Positions 1-6,633 of a stretch of DNA of 10,934 nt are shown here, in pieces. Each line of letters begins with the position of its first letter. The first letter of the stretch is position 1. The notes under the pieces were generated by a model, which saw nothing but the letters and a program-made list of their open reading frames with translations, ran no database searches and was not told the origin of the DNA. Both the position numbers and the translations under genes were made by a program. This DNA comes from Planctomycetaceae bacterium. GTDB lineage: Bacteria; Planctomycetota; Planctomycetia; Pirellulales; Pirellulaceae. The stretch covers positions 1-10,934 of the forward strand of contig REEF01001043.1 of assembly GCA_007695205.1 (NCBI GenBank), read 5' to 3'.

Positions 1-2
1 TC

Positions 3-47
3 GGGACAGAGTCCCAACCTACGAAGATGCGCGCACCGTGCGCGCAT
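3..47. repeat. Pair of tight palindromes downstream of argS
   Basis: Two hairpin-forming inverted repeats lie side by side. At 3-15 the arms GGGAC and GTCCC flank a 3-nt loop. At 27-47 perfect 9-bp arms ATGCGCGCA and TGCGCGCAT flank CCG, and two further A-T pairs follow after one mismatch. Both lie past the argS stop in its direction of transcription, so they may end or protect that transcript. No T-run follows either hairpin on either strand, so a classical intrinsic terminator is not supported. The first palindrome starts two bases from the window edge and may extend outside. It could belong to a dispersed REP-like intergenic family, which cannot be tested from one copy. Confidence 0.6.
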
Positions 48-95
48 GTTACGACGGAAGACTCTCATTGTAACATGTTCTTGCCAAGTCGTGTC

Positions 96-2069
96 TTACA
101 TCTTTTCGACGACTTGAATCCCCAGCAGTTCCAAGCCCAGGCGGATAGCCCGGCCCGCCAGATCGCACAATCTCAGGCGGCTGGTCCGCAGCGAGTCGGA
201 CTCGGCTTTCAGGACCTGGCACTGTTGGTAAAACTCCGAAAACCGTTTCGCCGTGTCGAACAGATAACCGGTCAAGATGTTGGGACGATAATCCAACACC
301 GCCTCGGCGATCGCTTCCGACAAACGCAATACCTGCAGCCCCAATGCCCGTTCGGTGGGGTGCTGCAGGCACAACGGGCTGTCGACCGCCCGCAGTTGTT
401 CTGCATCGATCTGCCCCTTGCTAAAGATGCTCTGCGTCCTCGCATAACTGTACTGCATGTACGTGGCCGTGTTTCCTTCCAACGCCACCATTTTATCATA
501 GTCGAATTTATAATCGCTGGTACGGTTCTGGCACAGATCGGCGTACTTGATCGCCGCGTGTCCGACGACATCAGCGATGTGGCGTCGTTGATCGTCGTCC
601 AATTCAGGACTGGTCGGCTTGGCGTCATCGTTGGCCGCGACCACGGCATGGGCGCGGCGCACCGCCTCGTCCAGCAAGCCTTCCAGTCCCACGGTATCGC
701 CGGCTCGCGTCTTGTAAGGCTTGCCGTCGTCGCCCAAGACGGTCCCGAACGAGATGTGTTGCAGGTCGACCCGGTCGTAACCGACCAATCGAGCGGCGGC
801 GAACAGTTTCTGGAAGTGGTCTGCCTGGCGATGGTCCACCACATACAGGATCGCGTCCGGATGAAACGTCTGCATCCGAAAATCGATCGTCGCCAGGTCG
901 GTGGTGGCGTACAGGTACGCCCCGTCGCTCTTTTGGATGATCATCGGCGCCTGGAATCCATCCAGGAAGACGCAAACCGCTCCATCGCTGATCCGAGCCA
1001 GCCCGCCCTGACGGAACCGATCGACCACTTCCGCCAGACGGTCTTGATAGAAGCTCTCTCCGTATTCGTAATCGAAGCGGACATCCAGCCGATCGTAGAT
1101 CTTTTGGATCTCCTCGCGGCACACGGGCAAGAAAGCATGCCACAAACGGATGTTCTCCGGGTCACCGGCGTGCAAGCGTGCGGTCTCTTCCAATACGGCC
1201 GAGCCGATATTCGGGTGCTGTTCCGCCAGACGATTCAACTCGGTCGATTCTTCGACGGCCGCCAATTTTTTTTCCGCAGCCGCTACCTTGTCGCGCATCT
1301 CCACGACCTGATTCTTCAAGCCGCGCAACCGTTTCGCAGCTCGCTTCTGTTCCGCCGCATCCGCGGATGGGCCCAGGGCCTGCTGCTGGTCCAGGATCTC
1401 GATGCGCTGCGCTAACTGCTCCTGCAATTCAGGCAGCGACCGGCGAATTTGGTGATATTCGACCAACTGACTGACCAATTTGTACAAGCGGCTGAGTTCC
1501 TGGACGGGCGCTTGAGCGAACTGCTGCTGGTCCCGAAAATGTTTGTAGCCGTACAGGATCATACCAAACTGGGTGCCCCAGTCACCCAGGTGATTGTCGC
1601 TGATCACGCGGTGCCCGAGGAACCGGAGGATGCGACACAGCGAATCGCCGATGACCGTCGATCGGATGTGTCCGACATGCATCGGTTTGGCCACATTCGG
1701 CGACGAGTAGTCCAGCACGAACGTCTTCGGATCGTCGACCGCCGGGATCCCCAACCGTTGGTCCGTCGATACTTGCTGCAGTTGTTCGGCCAGCCAATCG
1801 TCGCGCAGCCGGAGGTTGATGAAGCCCGGTCCCGCCACTTCGGGTGGGCCACACAGGTCGGCGACCTGCAGATTCCGGACGATTTGGTCTGCCACCTCGC
1901 GCGGCGGACGGCCCAACCGCTTCGCCAACGGCATCGCAACGTTCGCCTGATAGTCGCCAAATCGCGGATCTTGAGCCGGGACGACCAGATCCAGCAGATC
2001 GGTTGGATCGTCGACCAGCCCCTGGAGCGTCTGATGGAATCGAAGCCGCAATTCGACCAGAATGTTCAT
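96..2069 (-). CDS. argS: Arginyl-tRNA synthetase
   Basis: Class I aminoacyl-tRNA synthetase that charges tRNA-Arg with arginine at the expense of ATP in the cytoplasm. Numbering is from the ATG at 2069 (657 residues). The N-terminal Add-1-like domain covers about 1-115. The HIGH signature is H131-V-G-H134, preceded by SSPN at 122-125. The second active-site loop GKPYKTRAG (449-457) replaces KMSKS, as usual for ArgRS. The C-terminal anticodon-binding domain contains TATYMQYSYARTQ (534-546). About 70-80 residues around 203-288 are extra and highly charged, probably a coiled coil. A longer reading starts at 2078, but the Shine-Dalgarno GAAGGA overlaps that ATG and sits 8 nt before the one at 2069, so I prefer 2069. 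The gene follows rsfS by 16 nt and is likely cotranscribed with it. Confidence 0.97.
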   Translation of the reverse strand: MNILVELRLRFHQTLQGLVDDPTDLLDLVVPAQDPRFGDYQANVAMPLAKRLGRPPREVADQIVRNLQVADLCGPPEVAGPGFINLRLRDDWLAEQLQQVSTDQRLGIPAVDDPKTFVLDYSSPNVAKPMHVGHIRSTVIGDSLCRILRFLGHRVISDNHLGDWGTQFGMILYGYKHFRDQQQFAQAPVQELSRLYKLVSQLVEYHQIRRSLPELQEQLAQRIEILDQQQALGPSADAAEQKRAAKRLRGLKNQVVEMRDKVAAAEKKLAAVEESTELNRLAEQHPNIGSAVLEETARLHAGDPENIRLWHAFLPVCREEIQKIYDRLDVRFDYEYGESFYQDRLAEVVDRFRQGGLARISDGAVCVFLDGFQAPMIIQKSDGAYLYATTDLATIDFRMQTFHPDAILYVVDHRQADHFQKLFAAARLVGYDRVDLQHISFGTVLGDDGKPYKTRAGDTVGLEGLLDEAVRRAHAVVAANDDAKPTSPELDDDQRRHIADVVGHAAIKYADLCQNRTSDYKFDYDKMVALEGNTATYMQYSYARTQSIFSKGQIDAEQLRAVDSPLCLQHPTERALGLQVLRLSEAIAEAVLDYRPNILTGYLFDTAKRFSEFYQQCQVLKAESDSLRTSRLRLCDLAGRAIRLGLELLGIQVVEKM

Positions 2070-2077
2070 GCCGGGCA

Positions 2078-2083
2078 TCCTTC
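2078..2083 (-). promoter_or_regulatory. Ribosome binding site that decides the argS start
   Basis: On the minus strand GAAGGA lies 8 nt before the ATG at 2069. It overlaps the upstream in-frame ATG at 2078 and so cannot serve it. This favours the shorter ArgS. Confidence 0.6.
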
Positions 2084-2085
2084 GC

Positions 2086-2460
2086 CTAAATGTCCGCCAG
2101 CAGTTCGGTCAGGTCCACCCGCTTGGCCTCGCCCCAGCGTTGCTCCAGGTCGTAGAAGGCCCGCGTCGGAGCGTCGAACAGATGGATCAATACATCGCCG
2201 TAGTCCAGCAAAATCCAGCGGCATTCCTGATAGCCCTCGATGCCCATCCGGTGGTCGCCCAATTCCTTTTCCAGGACTCGATCGATCTCCTCGCTCATCG
2301 CATGCAACTGCCTTCGGCTGGCTCCGGTCGCGATGACAAAGTAGTCGAAGAACGACGTCAGCTCGCGCATGTCCAGGACCACCAAATCCTGGCCACGGTT
2401 TTCTGCTGCGGTCCGCGCGGCGGCCAAGGCCAGCCGCAACCCTTGCTGCCGACCTGCCAT
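2086..2460 (-). CDS. rsfS: Ribosome silencing factor RsfS (YbeB/Iojap family)
   Basis: RsfS binds ribosomal protein uL14 on the 50S subunit and blocks joining with 30S, which slows translation in starvation or stationary phase. From the ATG at 2460 it is 124 residues, the normal family size. The family core is clear: GQDLVVLDMRELTSFFDYFV (23-42), ATGASRRQLHAMSEEI (44-59), W82 followed by LLDYGDVLIHLF (84-95), and the helix YDLEQRW (103-109). An in-frame GTG at 2496 would add 12 residues and has AAGG 9 nt upstream (2506-2509). The ATG has no well-placed Shine-Dalgarno, so the GTG may be the true start. The conserved domain is the same either way. The stop is 16 nt before argS, which suggests one transcript joining ribosome control with tRNA charging. 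Confidence 0.94.
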   Translation of the reverse strand: MAGRQQGLRLALAAARTAAENRGQDLVVLDMRELTSFFDYFVIATGASRRQLHAMSEEIDRVLEKELGDHRMGIEGYQECRWILLDYGDVLIHLFDAPTRAFYDLEQRWGEAKRVDLTELLADI

Positions 2461-2646
2461 TGTTACCGAAGATGCCTCGATCGTTGAGTTCGTCACTACT
2501 TTTTGCCTTGAATGATCCCACCTGATAAGAATCGTGCACTTTTCTATACCGACCATCCTACCAGCCTGACGGTTCACGTAAAGGGTGGCTGTCGGCCATT
2601 TCCCGCTCGGCATCCGCAGGATCACAACCGGCGGATCCCCCTTTTG
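2461..2646 (-). other. Intergenic spacer between HD gene and rsfS
   Basis: About 186 nt separate the HD gene from the rsfS ATG (150 nt if the GTG at 2496 is used). The rsfS frame stays open upstream to 2625, but that part has no RsfS-like sequence and reads as translated spacer. I see no strong promoter and no hairpin followed by a T-run. The gap is the most likely place for an internal promoter that would let rsfS-argS be expressed apart from the upstream genes. Confidence 0.4.
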
Positions 2647-3987
2647 CTACTCGGTCGTCGCCAATTCCTGCAGCGTTTCCTCCAGGCAGACAAAGACGTC
2701 GGACCGGCCCCGCAGATCCTCGGCTAACCGTGGATGGACGAAGATGCGAACGCGTTTGACGTAGTCGTCGAATTGCTTGCGAGCCAACGTGCTGACGACG
2801 GGCGACACCTCGCCTAACGGGCGGTAGCAGGGTTCTTTGGGGAAGAAGATCTCCACTTGGAATTGAACTTCCAGCTTCATCGGCGGTGCGTCGAACAACA
2901 CTTCGGTCGGAGCGACACGGCGGCCCAACCGCCGACTGATCCGGTCGGCAAAGACCTCGCTGCATCGCACCAGCCAGGCGACCGGCCGCCGTGCCAGTTG
3001 CTCGTACCAATGCCGGTGTTCGAAGATACTGAACTGAGCCAGCCGCTTGTACAGCCGCCGCACGGGACCGAACAGACCGTCCAGCAGATCGGCGGCCGGC
3101 CCGCCTCGGGCCGTTCGGCACAACTGGCTGATCATTCGCGGCTCGGTGCGACGGAACAATGGGTCCAGATCCAGTTGATCCACCATCTCGAAAAAGGCTC
3201 GCTGCAACATGGCGGTCGCGGCACGGACCGCGTGGTGCCAGTAGACCTCGCTGAACATCACATACCGAGCGAAGACCATCATCTCGGCCGCCGTCCGCCC
3301 CTTGTCGCTGATCGCCAAGCCGTTGCCTGCCTGGTTCAGGCACAGGCTGCCGATCAGCCGCTGCTGGTCGAAGTTCCGGCCGTACGGCACCCCGGCGTGC
3401 AGGCTGTCGCGGACCAGGTAATCCATTTTGTCTACGTCGATCGGGCCGGACAGGATGCTGTGCAAGATCCCCGATGGCAGATCGCGCGGCGTCTCGGACA
3501 ACAAAGATACCACCTCGCGCGGGTGGATCTGCCACAGGTCGCGAAGCGTGTCCGCGATCTCGCCTTCCAGGATAAAACTGTTGGCGAACAACTCGTGCTC
3601 GGGTACCCCCGGCAGATTCATGTCCTCGATGGCATGGCAGAATGGCCAGTGCCCCAAATCGTGCAATAACGCTGACACAATTAGTAACTCGGCCTCGCGG
3701 CGCCCGATGGCCGCCGCAAAGCGGGGGTCGTGGGCCAGTTGCTTCAAATACAGCAGCGTCATCCGGTAGACGCCCAGCGAGTGCTCGAATCGTGAATGAT
3801 GGGCCGCCGGGTAGACCAGGGACACCAGCCCCAATTGGCTGATCTGCGACAAGCGTCGGAATTCGGCCGTGTCGATGATCTGCCGCACTCGCGGCGTAAG
3901 AGGCACGTCCTGCTGGTCCGGAATGCGAATCAACTGGCTCCGCGCGTCCAAGCCACGCACCTCGGGAATGTCATGGATACTTTCCAC
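2647..3987 (-). CDS. HD-domain phosphohydrolase, SAMHD1/dGTPase-like
   Basis: Likely metal-dependent (deoxy)nucleoside triphosphate triphosphohydrolase or related phosphohydrolase, 446 residues, cytoplasmic, with no signal peptide. Visible HD ligands are H69 in SRFEHSLGVY (65-74), the doublet H109-D110 in ALLHDLGHWPF (106-116) and D186 in IDVDKMDYLVRD (183-194). This arrangement matches SAMHD1 and the bacterial COG1078-type proteins, where the tyrosine and last aspartate of the final motif contact the triphosphate. The C-terminal half (about 230-446) follows the longer family members; I recognise no second domain in it. Translation starts with GTG at 3987, with GGAG 11 nt upstream. It begins 26 nt after the GH10-like gene, so cotranscription is likely. 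Substrate cannot be read from sequence. dNTP pool control is the usual role, and phage defence by dNTP depletion is known for some relatives. Confidence 0.9.
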   Translation of the reverse strand: MESIHDIPEVRGLDARSQLIRIPDQQDVPLTPRVRQIIDTAEFRRLSQISQLGLVSLVYPAAHHSRFEHSLGVYRMTLLYLKQLAHDPRFAAAIGRREAELLIVSALLHDLGHWPFCHAIEDMNLPGVPEHELFANSFILEGEIADTLRDLWQIHPREVVSLLSETPRDLPSGILHSILSGPIDVDKMDYLVRDSLHAGVPYGRNFDQQRLIGSLCLNQAGNGLAISDKGRTAAEMMVFARYVMFSEVYWHHAVRAATAMLQRAFFEMVDQLDLDPLFRRTEPRMISQLCRTARGGPAADLLDGLFGPVRRLYKRLAQFSIFEHRHWYEQLARRPVAWLVRCSEVFADRISRRLGRRVAPTEVLFDAPPMKLEVQFQVEIFFPKEPCYRPLGEVSPVVSTLARKQFDDYVKRVRIFVHPRLAEDLRGRSDVFVCLEETLQELATTE

Positions 3988-4013
3988 CAGAAGCTACTCT
4001 CCGCTTGAACGTG

Positions 4014-5504
4014 CTACGGCAAGTAATCGCGCCGCAAGGCGATGACCGAACCCAACGACGGCTTGGGTTTGGAACAAGCATCAAACAGACCGCCGTGTGC
4101 GAAACGGTGAATCGCAGAATCGAACACCTGATTCCAAAGGATGGCCTGGACCGACTGCTTTGCCACCAACATCGGAAGCAGCAGTTCCACCCAGCGTTTC
4201 TGACTGTCCATCGACGGGCAATCGCTCCGAAGCGACCGGATCGGACTGGCTGCCGATCGACTGGCCAGCGAGTCCGCCTCGCATGCGCTAGGAATCGACA
4301 GGATGGGGATCAGCGGTAGCCCGAGCAGACTCCACTCGTCGATCAACTGGCCGATCTCCAGCAGGTCGCGGGGCAGACTGCCATCGGGCCAGTATCCCAG
4401 GTTCAGCTCCAAGCCGATCCCCGATAGCCCCAATTCCGCGCGGATCAGCAGTTCGGCGAAATGCGTCGGCGGTAGTGCTACCGGCTGCTGCGATGCATAC
4501 TCGCCCCATGGCTGATCGAAACTGACGATTACGGGGGTTCGAGGATCGCATCGTCTGGTTGTTTCCAGGGCCATGACCATGATTCGGACTCGCTGTTCGT
4601 CCGATAGCCGTTCTGACGGCAGGTTGGCAGCAGCCGAACAATGCCACAGATGCACTTGGCCTTTGTATCGTTTGACGGTATCGGCGACGAAACGCTGTAT
4701 TTGTTCCGCAAACCAGCCGGCTTCCCAGCTCCGCTGCTCGACCCAATCGGGCAGGCACTGCCGATCCAATCGAATCAGTGGGCCAGCGATAACCTTGGCT
4801 CGATGCCTGAGGCACAGTTTCAACTGATGATCGGCAACCGACCAATCGTAACGGTTCGGTTCGGGTTGGATGGCTCGCCAATTCAAAGGGACTGCCGCCG
4901 AGTTGAAGGCGGCTGCGAACATGGGTTCCAAATTTTCCGGGATGATCTGTTCGCCTAGATTCCCAGCCAGCAGCGTCGACAGGGGCGAGGACGCTTGTCG
5001 GCGCCGGTCCAGCACCTGGTGGGCGTACTGCTGGTTGAGCCCCTCGATCGCATTCAAGGCGACGTGGATCGCATCCTCCGCCCTTTGAGCCGCGAGCAGG
5101 GGCTTGTCCTGGCTGGTCGCCGCCCGGATAAAGCTCCGGATTCCCTGGTCGATGTCTGCGGCCAACGAGGCATCGATCTCCAAACCGGCCAACTTCCACA
5201 AAGCCGCTTTGGTCCGCAGTCGGTTCAGCGTGCCACGTGCCAATTCGACTGGCAGCAGATACGGGCGCAATCGTTCCATCAAGCTGGCTGTCGATAGCAA
5301 CAGCGTGCCGTGGTCCTCGACGTCCCACAGAATATGCAAACAACCGGATTCATCGATTTCCCGTTCGATGCGCAACGCACCCTCGCCATCCCAAGACTTG
5401 TTGGCTGGCGTGGGAACGTAGTCCAATCCGGTGATGTAACAACGCTGGATGGCTTCTCGCGTCACGCGTTCCCGCTCAGGCAGGTGGAAACGCATCAGTC
5501 CCAT
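4014..5504 (-). CDS. Glycoside hydrolase family 10-like protein, probably catalytically inactive
   Basis: 496 residues from the ATG at 5504. The C-terminal two thirds (about 175-496) follow the (beta/alpha)8 fold of GH10 xylanases. FNSAAVPLNWRAIQPEPNRY (200-219) matches the FN..t.eN.mKw..iqP strand, LPDWV (251-255) the PdWv motif, GIGLEL (362-367) the strand usually GIGLQ-H, LGLPLIPILSIPS (394-406) the strand usually LGLPI-ITELD, W457-N-Q the last strand, and GLFDACSKPKPS (472-483) the usual ending. Both catalytic glutamates appear lost: the WDVVNE site reads WHCSAA (287-292), and the ITELD site has leucine at about 402. The substrate-binding lysine and histidine are also changed. No signal peptide is seen, so it is probably cytoplasmic. 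The N-terminal ~170 residues are unrecognised. A longer start at 5513 overlaps the Shine-Dalgarno. A sugar-binding or scaffolding role is possible but unproven. Confidence 0.8.
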   Translation of the reverse strand: MGLMRFHLPERERVTREAIQRCYITGLDYVPTPANKSWDGEGALRIEREIDESGCLHILWDVEDHGTLLLSTASLMERLRPYLLPVELARGTLNRLRTKAALWKLAGLEIDASLAADIDQGIRSFIRAATSQDKPLLAAQRAEDAIHVALNAIEGLNQQYAHQVLDRRRQASSPLSTLLAGNLGEQIIPENLEPMFAAAFNSAAVPLNWRAIQPEPNRYDWSVADHQLKLCLRHRAKVIAGPLIRLDRQCLPDWVEQRSWEAGWFAEQIQRFVADTVKRYKGQVHLWHCSAAANLPSERLSDEQRVRIMVMALETTRRCDPRTPVIVSFDQPWGEYASQQPVALPPTHFAELLIRAELGLSGIGLELNLGYWPDGSLPRDLLEIGQLIDEWSLLGLPLIPILSIPSACEADSLASRSAASPIRSLRSDCPSMDSQKRWVELLLPMLVAKQSVQAILWNQVFDSAIHRFAHGGLFDACSKPKPSLGSVIALRRDYLP

Positions 5505-5513
5505 GAGCAACAT

Positions 5514-5520
5514 CCTCTCC
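5514..5520 (-). promoter_or_regulatory. Ribosome binding site that decides the GH10-like start
   Basis: GGAGAGG on the minus strand directly abuts the ATG at 5513, leaving no spacer. It stands 9 nt before the next in-frame ATG at 5504. The downstream ATG is therefore the more likely start. Confidence 0.55.
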
Positions 5521-5536
5521 GGTTAGTTTGCTTAGC

Positions 5537-5586
5537 GGCGGCGAAAAGGCCGATGAAATACCCCTCGACCGAAGGGGTTCGTCGCC
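5537..5586. other. Bulged hairpin in the divergent intergenic region
   Basis: Outer arms GGCGGCGAA (5537-5545) and TTCGTCGCC (5578-5586) pair with one G-T wobble. An inner stem CCCCT (5561-5565) with AGGGG (5573-5577) stacks directly on the right arm, leaving a 15-nt bulge on the left. It lies 33 nt upstream of the GH10-like start, in that gene's probable leader. No T-run follows it. It may be a leader structure or a protein-binding palindrome; no known riboswitch is recognised. Confidence 0.4.
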
Positions 5587-5609
5587 TGAAACCGCGATAA
5601 GCCAGGACC

Positions 5610-5639
5610 AGTATAGCCACAATTCGAACGGTTGGCGAA
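5610..5639 (-). promoter_or_regulatory. Candidate promoter for the minus-strand four-gene block
   Basis: On the minus strand a -10-like TATACT (5610-5615) follows a weak -35-like TTCGCC (5634-5639) with an 18-nt spacer. The -10 matches 5 of 6 consensus bases but the -35 is poor. Transcription would start about 100 nt upstream of the GH10-like ATG and include the bulged hairpin. Confidence 0.3.
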
Positions 5640-5663
5640 GGGCAGTCCAGATCGATGCCCCCC

Positions 5664-5692
5664 TGCGCAAATGATGCAACGGCGGCTATATT
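5664..5692 (+). promoter_or_regulatory. Candidate purC promoter
   Basis: A -10-like TATATT (5687-5692) lies about 38 nt before the purC ATG, with only a poor -35-like TGCGCA (5664-5669) at 17-nt spacing. This is the best plus-strand candidate in the divergent region. No PurR-like operator was recognised. Confidence 0.25.
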
Positions 5693-5716
5693 GCCCCGCG
5701 AAAGCCCATTCAATTC

Positions 5717-5722
5717 AAGGAG
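5717..5722 (+). promoter_or_regulatory. Ribosome binding site of purC
   Basis: AAGGAG stands 7 nt before the ATG at 5730. It fixes the start there, not further upstream in the open frame that reaches back to 5655. Confidence 0.75.
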
Positions 5723-5729
5723 ACCCAGA

Positions 5730-6620
5730 ATGACGAGAGAAGCCGTTTCAGAGACAACTTTGTCAGGGTGGCCGTTGCGGCGAGGTAAAGTACGTGACAT
5801 CTACGATCTGGGGGATCGCTTGCTGATGGTCAGCACCGATCGGATCAGCGCGTTCGATTGGGTGCTGCCGACGCCGATTCCGGATAAAGGCCGAGTGCTC
5901 ACGCAAATCAGCAATTTTTGGTTCGACTTCCTCAAGACGGAGAATCATCTACTGTCATCCGAATTGGGGGAAATCGTGCTCCCCGACGAATCCGCTCGTC
6001 CATCGCTGGAAGGACGCAGTATGATCGTGCGGAAATGTCAGGTGGTGCCCATCGAATGTGTGGTGCGAGGTTACTTGGACGGCTCGGGTTGGAAGGAGTA
6101 CCAACAGAACGGTCAGGTCTGTGGTATCAGCCTGCCGGCGGGACTGCAACAGTGCTCGCAGTTGGCCGAGCCCATTTTCACGCCAGCGACCAAAGAGGAA
6201 ACGGGGCACGACATCAACATCTCTTTCGAGCGGATGGTCGAGATCGTCGGGAAGGAACTGTCGGAAGAGCTTCGTCAACGAAGTATCGACATTTATCTGC
6301 GCGGTGCCCAATACGCGCGATCCAAGGGCATCCTGATCGCCGACACCAAGTTCGAATGGGGGTTGGTAGAGGGCCAGTTGATCTTGATCGACGAGGTGCT
6401 GACACCCGACAGCTCGCGGTTCTGGCCCGCTAATCAATACCAGCCCGGCAAAGGCCAGCCCTCGTTCGACAAGCAGTTCGTACGCGATTATTTAACCGAA
6501 GCGGGGTGGGACAAGAACAGCCAGCCACCCGAATTGCCTGAAGAAATCGTAGAAAAGACTCGAGCCAAATACATCGAAGCCTACGAGCAGTTGACCGATC
6601 AGACGTTCGCTTGGAAGTAG
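5730..6620 (+). CDS. purC: Phosphoribosylaminoimidazole-succinocarboxamide synthase (SAICAR synthetase)
   Basis: Joins aspartate to CAIR with ATP to give SAICAR in de novo purine synthesis, in the cytoplasm. The 296-residue length matches the longer PurC type also seen in fungi. Family blocks are intact: GKVRDIYD (19-26) in the nucleotide-binding loop, STDRISAFD (35-43), IECVVRGYLDGSGWKEY (108-124), EPIFTPATKEETGHDINI (147-164), IADTKFEWG (203-211) and IDEVLTPDSSRFW (220-232). The start is fixed by AAGGAG at 7-nt spacing. The frame is open upstream to 5655, but that part is not PurC-like. It is divergent from the GH10-like gene, with a GNAT gene 13 nt downstream, so the two plus-strand genes are probably cotranscribed. 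No other purine gene is in the window. Confidence 0.98.
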   Translation: MTREAVSETTLSGWPLRRGKVRDIYDLGDRLLMVSTDRISAFDWVLPTPIPDKGRVLTQISNFWFDFLKTENHLLSSELGEIVLPDESARPSLEGRSMIVRKCQVVPIECVVRGYLDGSGWKEYQQNGQVCGISLPAGLQQCSQLAEPIFTPATKEETGHDINISFERMVEIVGKELSEELRQRSIDIYLRGAQYARSKGILIADTKFEWGLVEGQLILIDEVLTPDSSRFWPANQYQPGKGQPSFDKQFVRDYLTEAGWDKNSQPPELPEEIVEKTRAKYIEAYEQLTDQTFAWK

Positions 6621-6633
6621 TTCGAATTGCCAC

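Noticed and set aside
27..1415. Long plus-strand open frame of 462 codons
   Set aside because: It lies wholly antisense to argS, whose motifs are unmistakable, and its translation has no domain or coding character.
2857..3669. Plus-strand open frame of 270 codons
   Set aside because: It is antisense to the HD-domain gene, whose conserved metal-ligand motifs fix the true strand.
5655..5729. N-terminal extension of purC
   Set aside because: The open frame continues upstream, but the residues are not PurC-like and the well-spaced AAGGAG supports the ATG at 5730.
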